The notes beneath the pieces are model-generated. The model was not told the DNA's origin. It saw only the letters and a list, made by a program, of their open reading frames with translations, and searched no databases. The position numbers and the translations under genes are program-made. From IMG/VR virus record IMGVR_UViG_3300035698_019747, positions 1 to 64,000 of that record: a stretch of DNA of 64,000 nucleotides; one strand, 5' to 3'. Below, piece by piece: positions 16,524 through 24,510 of the stretch (position 1 is its first letter; each line of letters starts with the position of its first letter). Source of the DNA: a virus.

Positions 16524-17108
16524 CTATTTATTTACATTTACTCCCTTAATGATATCATCTATTGCATTTCTACCATAATTGTTTAACTGCCTTGTACCAA
16601 TCCCCGCGAAATTATTTGATAATATATTAGCACTTTCTATTTCTATAAATCCGAAGGCATCTTTATATACATACCACTTATTTTCTTCTTGGTCAAATAC
16701 ATTAACTATTTTATTATTCATTATACCCATAGAAACCGCATATCCCGTCCCACCACTTACTATCCCCTTTACTTTATCCTTTATAGTAGAAATGGCTATA
16801 ATTTGACCCGAATACTTCACTTGTGACCAGTTTCTTGCCGTTAAATTGACATATTTGGGACTAAACCTTCTACCAAGCATTTTTGATGCAATTTTAACTT
16901 TTTCAATCCCCTCTAAATAATCTTCGTTAGATATCTCAACTTTATTAACTGAATTATGATAATCAGTTTTATAACTATATGCTTTACAACAACCCCCGTG
17001 CAATATTATCTTATTTTCCCAATATATATCAGAACCAATTGCACCACCACTATGACAAACTAAATTTTTAATATCTGGTATAAACACCTCATCAAATAAC
17101 CCTCTCAT
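16524..17108 (-). CDS. SLOG/YspA-like nucleotide-binding protein
   Basis: A 194-aa protein. VCHSGGAIGSDIYWEN near the N-terminus matches the SGGAxGxD loop of the SLOG (YspA/YpsA/DprA-related) Rossmann-like superfamily that binds nucleotides or sugar-nucleotides. IVSGGTGYAVSMGI and FAGIGTRQLNNYGRNAI supply further glycine loops. The family occurs widely in phages with largely undefined roles, some linked to NAD- or ADP-ribose-type ligands. Convergent with the 128-aa gene, and followed on the same strand by a membrane protein gene upstream. Confidence 0.6.
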   Translation of the reverse strand: MRGLFDEVFIPDIKNLVCHSGGAIGSDIYWENKIILHGGCCKAYSYKTDYHNSVNKVEISNEDYLEGIEKVKIASKMLGRRFSPKYVNLTARNWSQVKYSGQIIAISTIKDKVKGIVSGGTGYAVSMGIMNNKIVNVFDQEENKWYVYKDAFGFIEIESANILSNNFAGIGTRQLNNYGRNAIDDIIKGVNVNK

Positions 17109-17113
17109 AATTA

Positions 17114-17557
17114 CTATTTATTAATTGATTCAAAGTGTCTGCGTACTAAAAAGTTTTTAATAATACTAGCAACCATAAATGTTAGTGTTATGCCACCTAT
17201 ATTCAACATCGGCACATTTATATTAAAGTATGGATATATCCACACACTTGACCAAAAGCTTAATACTGTACCGAATATTGTCTGAAACCCACTCTCTAAT
17301 AAAGATTGATATCTATTTTGTATAGAATCCAAGAAAAATTTTGGATTATTATGTAAATAGTTAAATACTCTTCTTATCACAAAATTTTTAATTAGCCCAA
17401 TAAATAAAAATATAAGGGTTATGCCTAGGATATTCTGAGTACTAGTATATACACCAAATAATGGGAATATTATAAATGATAATGTGAAGCCTATCAATGT
17501 CCCAAATAAGGTAACTGTTAGGCTCTCTATTATAGATTTTTTAGTTGTTTGTGACAT
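17114..17557 (-). CDS. Four-helix membrane protein with internal duplication
   Basis: A 147-aa protein with four hydrophobic segments arranged as two similar halves. Each half has the pattern ES...FGT..SF, then I.P.F, then GITL.F, then IKNF..RR.F (compare residues 10-65 with 87-143). This matches a phage and plasmid membrane family usually annotated as DUF7220-like, normally present as a single two-helix unit; here the unit is doubled. Function unknown. Confidence 0.6.
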   Translation of the reverse strand: MSQTTKKSIIESLTVTLFGTLIGFTLSFIIFPLFGVYTSTQNILGITLIFLFIGLIKNFVIRRVFNYLHNNPKFFLDSIQNRYQSLLESGFQTIFGTVLSFWSSVWIYPYFNINVPMLNIGGITLTFMVASIIKNFLVRRHFESINK

Positions 17558-17636
17558 ATATAATATAAATTAATTAGTAAAAATCATATTGATAAATTTA
17601 TAAAAAGTTTATAAAAATATTTCACGAATTGATATT

Positions 17637-17773
17637 TTAACCAGAACCACCCACCCGTAGTTTTTTAATAATATCTATATCTAAAATAATAACACCCCTA
17701 TCAGTTGGATATTCTTCCACTTTATTTAAATATCCACCTTTTTTGCCTTAATATGTTTATTTATTTTTCTCAT
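17637..17773 (-). pseudogene. Small gene with a frameshift in an A6 tract
   Basis: From an ATG at 17773 the frame reads MRKINKHIKAKK and then terminates. Adding one A in the six-A run (T run at 17739-17744 on the + strand) restores about 45 codons continuing GGYLNKVEEYPTDRGVII and ending LRVGGSG. The downstream part has no start of its own in that frame. It is either a recent one-base deletion, a sequencing error in a homopolymer, or a slippage-dependent gene. Function unknown. Confidence 0.5.
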
Positions 17774-17775
17774 TT

Positions 17776-18318
17776 TTATATGGGGTACTTTATTATATAA
17801 TTTATAAAAATACCGATACGCGAGTCATTTAAATCAGTAATATAATTATCTAGATACATAACATATTTACCTAGATTTTTTATTTCTTTATATATTCTTT
17901 CCTCAAATTCTTCGTCATCTAAATTAATACCAATAGGATTATCCACTACAGGTAAATTAAGACCATTGAGTATATTTTTGAAATTTCTGAAATGCATAGA
18001 CTTAGATGTGACCAGTCTTTTTTTTTCTATTAGCAGCGGTAGAAAATTCATCAAATGGTTCTGGCACATAACCACCTCGTATTAATTTATCAGTATCAAA
18101 TACAATTCTTTTATCACTATAATATGTTAGGTTAGAACTCCTTGTTAATGATATTGATTTAATTGCTTTAGAATATGACCTGAGATTTTTATCCATACAA
18201 GAAGGTGTATTTAGTTTAAATAAATCATCTTTTATTATAGAATAAATATTGACAAGGACACATATAATGGTGCTTTTGGCCCACCAAGGTAAGATTCATA
18301 GGTTTTTATGTGTTCCAT
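17776..18318 (-). pseudogene. Leader-bearing gene broken by two frameshifts
   Basis: An ATG at 18318 begins MEHIKTYESYLGG, a leader like those on neighbouring genes (TYE|S). The frame then shifts to WAKSTIICVLVNIYSIIKDD and continues through MDKNLRSYSKAIKSISL to FSTAANRKK. At a nine-A run (+ strand 18018-18026) it shifts again to RLVTSKSMHFRNFKNILNG and runs to a stop at 17776. Joined, the product is roughly 180 residues. The second shift lies in a homopolymer, the first near GGTGGGCC. Decay, assembly error or slippage are all possible. Confidence 0.5.
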
Positions 18319-18328
18319 ATGTTATATA

Positions 18329-20041
18329 TTAATTTTTGAATATCCATTTATCTTGACCAGAATTCCACACTCTATAACCACCAACATCTTCATACATTAT
18401 ATCTTTTTCTGATTTATTAGAATCATAACCCATTGAAACTAACTTATCCTTTCGAAAATTATATCTATGATATCTTTTTTTATTAACAACCCAATTGTAA
18501 TTTATTTTACTAGTCTTATTAAATACAAAACCTAATTTTTTATATAAATTACCAGAGCTATATGACCTATCACTAAAAGAATGTATATCAATTACATCAT
18601 AGTTCCTAATGAAATGTTTAAATAATTTAGAAGCCCCGCCAACAACATTAGTGAATTTAGAATTACAAAATCTACTTAACTCATATGATCCAGCCTTAGA
18701 TTTTTGTGACATAAATTTTCTTGGTTTAGAGAAAGTCATAATAGATACTAAATTATCTTCGAAATATAAACCCAAATAAACTGATGCAGAACTAAACCCT
18801 TGTATATGACTATTATCTAAAAACAATCTCGCGGCCTTTGATTTAACATCTTTTACCACACACTTTCTTGCATATATCTTATTATTTGATTTTCCTAACT
18901 TATTGGCCACCATTGACTTTATAATATCTGTCCTAAATACCCAATCATCTTCCCATATATGTAATACATTATAATCACTTTCATATATCATATCAGTCTT
19001 AACCTTATGATAATCTCTTTTTTTATATATTTCTGAATGCCAATATACCCCATTATATTCTATTGCTAATTTATGCTCAGGTATTATTATATCAATCTCA
19101 TAAGGTTTTATTAATTCTCTATCATTAGATATCGTAATACCACTATATATACTCTTAATATATTTTAATAGATTAGATTCAGCTCCTGATTTATTAAAAT
19201 TGTTACCTATGGGATTACACCTTTCACATAATAAGCTCTCATTGTTCACCCTATAATAGAAGTTATAATCACTCAATTCATATAAATGCTCACAATCCTC
19301 ACCATTGATAGTATATACCCCATTATTAATATCAACGACTCTGTGGTTTATATTTTTAGAAACTAGTTTATTATTTAATTTATCTATTCTATCACTCTTA
19401 GAGGTAACATCACTTTTCAATCTTATTTCGGGTAACATCCAAGGGTGTTTAACACCATATCTATCTAATGAAGTTTGTATATAAGATAACTTATACTGCC
19501 CTATATTATCTTTAAAACTACTAACTCTTTTATTATTTATTTCTTTATTTCTAGATGGGTTATCAACCCCCCAATTTTTATTTAAAGTAATTTTAGATTT
19601 TTCTTGTATTAATTTATTAGACATTGGTGAGTTATTACCATATCTTTTTAAATTAGTATTAATAATTTTTTCTTTTATGCCTTTATTCTCAGATGGGGTT
19701 TTATAACCATACTTTTCAATAGATGATAATTCTTTTCTTTTTATGATATTAGGATCGCTTGATACACATTTTGTGGAACAAAATTCTCTATATCCGAGTG
19801 TAGAATTTATATATTTCACTTTACTTTCACAATTAGGGTGTTTACATTTAGGCACACATGCTATGTTATTTTTAAAAAGGTATACCAATTCTTTGAAAGC
19901 GATATCCTCTATAAAATTAATTTTAGAGAATTTAACAACTTCATATAGTTCATCAGGGTAATTATTCTCTAAAAATTTCTTATTAGAAAACTTACCACTG
20001 GGGTCTTTTTTATTAAAAATATTTAAATCCATACTATTCAT
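18329..20041 (-). CDS. Vsr-like (EDxHD family) homing endonuclease
   Basis: A 570-aa free-standing endonuclease. Residues 60-92 hold a Cys cluster (C62, C66, C71, C88, C92) like a zinc finger. Residues 105-205 contain about four repeats of the type KYGxxxPSENKEI (helical DNA-binding modules seen in homing enzymes). CERC at 272-275 follows. The nuclease core includes EIDIIIPEHKLAIEYNGVYW (about 315-334) and LHIWEDDW (360-367), matching the Vsr/very-short-patch-repair fold of I-Bth0305I-type enzymes. This family is known to accompany fractured, split-intein genes. Here it lies between the two terminase halves, 6.4 kb from the C-half. A terminator separates it from the sheath gene. Confidence 0.8.
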   Translation of the reverse strand: MNSMDLNIFNKKDPSGKFSNKKFLENNYPDELYEVVKFSKINFIEDIAFKELVYLFKNNIACVPKCKHPNCESKVKYINSTLGYREFCSTKCVSSDPNIIKRKELSSIEKYGYKTPSENKGIKEKIINTNLKRYGNNSPMSNKLIQEKSKITLNKNWGVDNPSRNKEINNKRVSSFKDNIGQYKLSYIQTSLDRYGVKHPWMLPEIRLKSDVTSKSDRIDKLNNKLVSKNINHRVVDINNGVYTINGEDCEHLYELSDYNFYYRVNNESLLCERCNPIGNNFNKSGAESNLLKYIKSIYSGITISNDRELIKPYEIDIIIPEHKLAIEYNGVYWHSEIYKKRDYHKVKTDMIYESDYNVLHIWEDDWVFRTDIIKSMVANKLGKSNNKIYARKCVVKDVKSKAARLFLDNSHIQGFSSASVYLGLYFEDNLVSIMTFSKPRKFMSQKSKAGSYELSRFCNSKFTNVVGGASKLFKHFIRNYDVIDIHSFSDRSYSSGNLYKKLGFVFNKTSKINYNWVVNKKRYHRYNFRKDKLVSMGYDSNKSEKDIMYEDVGGYRVWNSGQDKWIFKN

Positions 20042-20043
20042 AT

Positions 20044-20075
20044 AAAAAAAAGGCCCAATGTTTAATTGGGTCTTT
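20044..20075 (-). terminator. Rho-independent terminator after the sheath gene
   Basis: On the - strand, stem GACCCAAT / ATTGGGCC with a 5-base loop and an eight-T tract, between the sheath stop (20097) and the endonuclease start (20041). Confidence 0.85.
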
Positions 20076-20096
20076 AATTTTAATCTTTATTTTTAA

Positions 20097-23000
20097 TTAA
20101 ATAAATCCACCACTCTGTATTCCACCAGTTTTAAGTGCGTTTATATTATTTACAATAATACCCATACCCTTGGTAACTTCAACATATGTATCAATTACAC
20201 CCATCTGGTTATCAATTATCTTAGGTGTGTTATTTTCAGAATCTATCTTATTAAAGAATGTGAATAACCCCTTTCTACTAACATAATCTTCACAAATAGC
20301 ATCCGCTCTTAGTTTTATTTCTGATCTAGTCTCTGGGGTATTATATTTCCATTGATAAACAGTTAGCATATCAATTAAATCTCTTTCTAATTCAATAAGA
20401 ACTTCTCTGGCATGTATAAACGATAAAGATGAACGACTCAATTTTTGAGCAGTATTCTCCGTTTCAATCGCATAACCTCTATTTTTCTTAGAAACAATAG
20501 GGTTGATTTTAGCACCAACTAAGTTCTCAATATCCTCTGATGTGAAGTTATATTCAAGACCTGATATATTGGTAACTCTACCATCTGTAACACCCGCAGC
20601 AATAGTCCATGGAGTAACCGATGGAATAGAAGCGTTATGCTTTCTAAGGAATGTTGTTGCCACATAAGCAGCAGGTGGTATATTTATAGGTCTTCCATTA
20701 TCATTAACTGTTACATAAGGTGCAAAATAGCCAACGGTTGTTGAGCCATCACCATCTGCTAGTGTGTAATTAAAAGCTGGATTACTATTAGGATCACCAC
20801 CAAGTTCAATAAACGAACTGTTTAATGAACCATCAGCATTAGTAAAGGTGGGTGAACTAGAATTTCTAAAATTCTTGATACTCGGTGCATTTAATATACC
20901 AAACGCATCTAATCTTTTCCCAGTAATGTTAGCAAAAACCTGCTTACTTCTTTCTACTAAACCAAGACCATAACTATCTACTAAATATCTGAAGTCTATA
21001 ATATTTTTATCAGTCAATGCTTTAAACAATGAAGAGCCATTTTCTATTATACTTAAAATTTCGGATAACCTAGCATCAGTTTTATTAGGCATAGAATCAG
21101 ATCTTTTAACAAATCCCTTTAGTGTAATTGCTTGATATTCTGTAACATAATCATCTACCTCAGTAAATCTTGTTGTTTGTATATTTGCTGTTTGTGGATC
21201 TGTACCAAAAGTTCTGATAAAAATCTCACTATCACAAGTTATTGTCATATTTCCATTACCAAATGGTTTTTTAGATAAAATCCTTGTCATATTTCTAGGA
21301 ACTTCACCAATCTCTAAGTCCGCACTAACCGCTGCTTGTAAGAAATCACCTGCTTTTAATTCACTGTATCTAGCAGTATTAACAACAATGGTATTTGGTG
21401 TAGGATTAAGTACTACATCAATTGTCTGACGGAAATTACTACTCTGGCTAAACACTTTGATATTTTTATCATCAGTTAGGTTAGCCGTTTCTAAATTGGC
21501 ATTCTTAAAGGTTACATTTAAGTTATTACCACCGTATTCATATATTCTAATATAAGATTTATCATCTAAATTTAAAATTTCAGAAACGATTAAGTTTTCT
21601 AGTGAAGCACGCTCTACCATTCTGTTTACATATCCAGTAACACCACCGATACTTGAAGTAGCACCACCTGAGGTTGTCGCAAATGTTATCACTCCCTTAT
21701 TATTTAATGACTCAGGTAATTTTATCCTTTGTCCAGTTGTGAAACTAATATCTGTATCTGTAACTAGGTAGTTGTTACCACTTAATGATACAATAGATAT
21801 ACTGCTTGTACTACCGCTTGTAACTAAATTCTCAAAGAAGTAGTCACCAGTATTTATATTACCATTCATATAATCTATATACATCTCACTTTGCATAGAT
21901 ATAATACCATTAGTTGCACTTGGTGCACCATTAGTTGTAGTAAGTGCAGTTGTACCCATTATGAATTCATCATCTATTTGGTGAATTACTAAACCATTAT
22001 TCACAACTAAATCAATATTAACAGCACCTAAATAAGTTATAGTAATCGTTTTATTAGTATCTGTACTATCGTCAAATTCAAACCTAACTTGTGTGGTTGC
22101 ACTTAGGTTAAGTTTACTTGTTTTACTAAGTAATAGTGTACCATTTCCATAAGTACTACTAGATATTATATTAGATAATTGGTTATAAGTCTTCCAAATT
22201 CTATATTTGGCACAGTCATTAACATCTGGTAATCCAGTTGTTCCAAGAAACTCATATGTAATATTAAGTGCATTGCTTGTAACGGTTATTTCGCTATTAC
22301 CATTCTCATTAAAATATACAAAACCACTATTATCAATATTTATAGCATTATGTACAGAACTTAATATCTCTAATGAGACTCCCACCCTTCTAATAATTAA
22401 ATCTAAGGTATTTAAAACTAACCCAGCTTCTAATTGCGCACTTGTAGGGCTTTTACCAACAGTACCATCAGTATCAATGAAAAATACTTCTGTGTGACTA
22501 ACTGTTCCACCATTTGCCATATCTGTGTATACTTCATAATCATCAGCAGTTATGGTAAATGACGTATCTTCTAAAATAACTACTGATCCACCAATAACTG
22601 CATATGGATCACTTCCCGCTGTGAAATCCACCACAACACTAGTTGTTGCACCAGAACTAGTAAGACCAGCAGTTGCTCCTATATAATCATGTATAAAACC
22701 CTCAGCAAATAACGCACCTCTATTATACCCTGTTAAAGAGGTGTGATAATGATCGTTAAATAACATCTGGGTAGTATTACCAGCTCTATCTAATACTGTT
22801 TCTGAATAATCATCAGTTTCTATAATGTCTTTTTTATAAGATAAGAAATCAATACTTTCAACTTCATTATTATTAATTAAACCACTTCCCAATAAATCTA
22901 AAACACCCGTTCTAAAAGTTTCCTCAACCAAATCCATGTTATATGCACAATACAATCCTGTTGAATCAGTATCATTATTTAAAACATTTTCAATAAAAAT

Positions 23001-23825
23001 ATTTTGTCCATTAGCGTCTCTAAAATAAGGAATTAATGATAAGTTTCTATAAACACCTAAAGTGTTTACGTTTTTATCATTCGCTAAGTCAAATAATTTA
23101 CTTTTAATAAGTCCATTAATATTGAAGTAAGGACTCCATTTAATATCAGACCTTAAAGAAAAATAGTTTGACCAATCACCCTTTAAAATAACAACATCAA
23201 CTAAGTAGTCCGAGGCATAATCTTTACCTGACACATAGAAAGGGACTTTATCCTCACTAACATACCACTCTAATAAAGTAATATCAAACCCAGTTGTAAC
23301 CTGTGATTTAACTATAAATACAGTGATTGTTTGATCATCCATGTTTGTGAAGTGGATAGGTCTATTACTATCCCCGCTATTCCCATCAGTTATAGATAAG
23401 AAAGCTTCTCTATCTCTTTTCCAAAAAGAAGATTTATCAAAGAAATCTCTATAAGATGATTCTCTCTTAATATCACTAGTATTACCAGTAGAAGTAGATA
23501 ATGACTTATACTCCAAAGTATCTAGATCATCATCTGGATTATAAACGTTAAATGCGATAACTGGTGTACTCTCTAAAATTTTAGAAGCTGTTCTATGGAA
23601 ATAAGATTCCTTAGCTTCTAACATTCTATCTAAATCCCCAAATATATTTTTAAGGTCTGTCTGTGAGTTTAAAACCACAGGAGTGTTAACTGGTCCCTTC
23701 TTCGCTGATCCAATAACTAAAACTTGATTACCACTAACAACTGGCGAATCTTCTAGTTGTGATCTATCGAATTCCTCTATGAAAATCCCAGGTCTTTTAT
23801 ACTTCCCAATTTGTACTGATGACAT
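20097..23825 (-). CDS. Tail sheath protein, gp18-like, enlarged
   Basis: A 1242-aa contractile sheath subunit. The N-terminus KYKRPGIFIEEFDRSQ is the classic sheath start (yxxPGvyveE). The first 130 residues contain VLVIGSAKKGPVNTPVVLNS, and the C-terminal 250 residues contain NPIVSKKNRGYAIETENTAQ, the helical REVLIELERDLIDML and VEVTKGMGIIVNNINAL, all typical of the polymerisation domain. Myovirus sheaths are commonly 400-700 residues, so about 500 extra residues (roughly 330-900, rich in Ser/Thr/Asn/Gly beta-type sequence) form surface insertions. No exact TTTAATATATA precedes it, but a related ATAATATATA lies upstream. Confidence 0.9.
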   Translation of the reverse strand: MSSVQIGKYKRPGIFIEEFDRSQLEDSPVVSGNQVLVIGSAKKGPVNTPVVLNSQTDLKNIFGDLDRMLEAKESYFHRTASKILESTPVIAFNVYNPDDDLDTLEYKSLSTSTGNTSDIKRESSYRDFFDKSSFWKRDREAFLSITDGNSGDSNRPIHFTNMDDQTITVFIVKSQVTTGFDITLLEWYVSEDKVPFYVSGKDYASDYLVDVVILKGDWSNYFSLRSDIKWSPYFNINGLIKSKLFDLANDKNVNTLGVYRNLSLIPYFRDANGQNIFIENVLNNDTDSTGLYCAYNMDLVEETFRTGVLDLLGSGLINNNEVESIDFLSYKKDIIETDDYSETVLDRAGNTTQMLFNDHYHTSLTGYNRGALFAEGFIHDYIGATAGLTSSGATTSVVVDFTAGSDPYAVIGGSVVILEDTSFTITADDYEVYTDMANGGTVSHTEVFFIDTDGTVGKSPTSAQLEAGLVLNTLDLIIRRVGVSLEILSSVHNAINIDNSGFVYFNENGNSEITVTSNALNITYEFLGTTGLPDVNDCAKYRIWKTYNQLSNIISSSTYGNGTLLLSKTSKLNLSATTQVRFEFDDSTDTNKTITITYLGAVNIDLVVNNGLVIHQIDDEFIMGTTALTTTNGAPSATNGIISMQSEMYIDYMNGNINTGDYFFENLVTSGSTSSISIVSLSGNNYLVTDTDISFTTGQRIKLPESLNNKGVITFATTSGGATSSIGGVTGYVNRMVERASLENLIVSEILNLDDKSYIRIYEYGGNNLNVTFKNANLETANLTDDKNIKVFSQSSNFRQTIDVVLNPTPNTIVVNTARYSELKAGDFLQAAVSADLEIGEVPRNMTRILSKKPFGNGNMTITCDSEIFIRTFGTDPQTANIQTTRFTEVDDYVTEYQAITLKGFVKRSDSMPNKTDARLSEILSIIENGSSLFKALTDKNIIDFRYLVDSYGLGLVERSKQVFANITGKRLDAFGILNAPSIKNFRNSSSPTFTNADGSLNSSFIELGGDPNSNPAFNYTLADGDGSTTVGYFAPYVTVNDNGRPINIPPAAYVATTFLRKHNASIPSVTPWTIAAGVTDGRVTNISGLEYNFTSEDIENLVGAKINPIVSKKNRGYAIETENTAQKLSRSSLSFIHAREVLIELERDLIDMLTVYQWKYNTPETRSEIKLRADAICEDYVSRKGLFTFFNKIDSENNTPKIIDNQMGVIDTYVEVTKGMGIIVNNINALKTGGIQSGGFI

Positions 23826-23966
23826 ATCTTTATAATTTCTTTTTTATATGTTATATATTATTGTTTTATAATCACATTTTGATTTTTGGCTAGATATAAC
23901 ATCTCTTCTGTATATATTAAAACATTTTCCCTATTAAAATATTTATCGTATATTTACCAATTAATA

Positions 23967-24002
23967 TACATACATACATACATACATACATACATACATA
24001 CA
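23967..24002 (+). repeat. Tetranucleotide microsatellite (TACA)9
   Basis: Nine perfect tandem copies of TACA, ending directly before the ATG at 24003. Length changes by slipped-strand mispairing would alter the leader of the downstream gene. Confidence 0.95.
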
Positions 24003-24173
24003 ATGACTGATAAAGAGTTCGATAAGCTATTTGAATATCCAGTTAGTGTGGGATATATCGGGAAATTTTTAAAAAAAGATAAACAAACTACTCTTAAAAT
24101 AATAAAAGAGTTAATAATAGAAAATAAAATAAAAGAAAGTTATTATGGAAGAGGATTTTACGAGAAGTTTTGA
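24003..24173 (+). CDS. Small HTH-like protein, 56 aa
   Basis: Contains YPVSVGYIGKFLKKDKQTTLKIIKELIIENKIKES, which has the spacing of a winged-helix or helix-turn-helix (recognition helix about residues 25-40, then a wing GRGFY). The ATG at 24003 directly follows the TACA repeat; the frame is open upstream but there it would encode repeat-derived IHTYIHTY. It overlaps the next gene by 29 bases. Possible small DNA-binding regulator. Confidence 0.55.
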   Translation: MTDKEFDKLFEYPVSVGYIGKFLKKDKQTTLKIIKELIIENKIKESYYGRGFYEKF

Positions 24174-24510
24174 TAAAATAGGGAGAGAAATTGATGGATA
24201 TATTTTAGTAAATACAAATTATGATATCTTATTCACATCCATTAATGATATGTTAATGGAATTATATGGTATAAATGAACCAACTATGATTTTCCAAGCA
24301 ATAGAATATCTAAATAGAAATCACGATAAATATCGTTTTGGTGAAAGTGCGGATGGTAATATTATATGTCTAGAAGATAATATTACCTCTCATATAAGTG
24401 AAATGCGCACAGATGCCATTAAAGATATGCAAATAGAACTAGAAAAGTGTGTTAAAGTTGAAGACTATGAAGGTGCTGGTGAATGGCTGAGAATTATTAA
24501 TGAATCCTAA
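24145..24510 (+). CDS. Unknown 121-aa protein with UVR-like C-terminus
   Basis: The N-terminal part holds a helical domain (NDMLMELYGINEPTMIFQAIEYLN). The last 30 residues, IELEKCVKVEDYEGAGEWLR, resemble the UVR motif found in UvrB/UvrC and ClpC (lexAvxxEDYExAaxLRd). It overlaps both the small HTH-like gene and, by 4 bases, the convergent terminase C-half. Confidence 0.55.
   Translation: MEEDFTRSFDKIGREIDGYILVNTNYDILFTSINDMLMELYGINEPTMIFQAIEYLNRNHDKYRFGESADGNIICLEDNITSHISEMRTDAIKDMQIELEKCVKVEDYEGAGEWLRIINES

Noticed and set aside
23886-24002. N-terminal extension of the small HTH-like gene through the TACA repeat
   Set aside because: The added residues (IHTYIHTY) are repeat-encoded and the preceding sequence is hydrophobic and unlike a protein start; the ATG at 24003 is simpler, though not proven.
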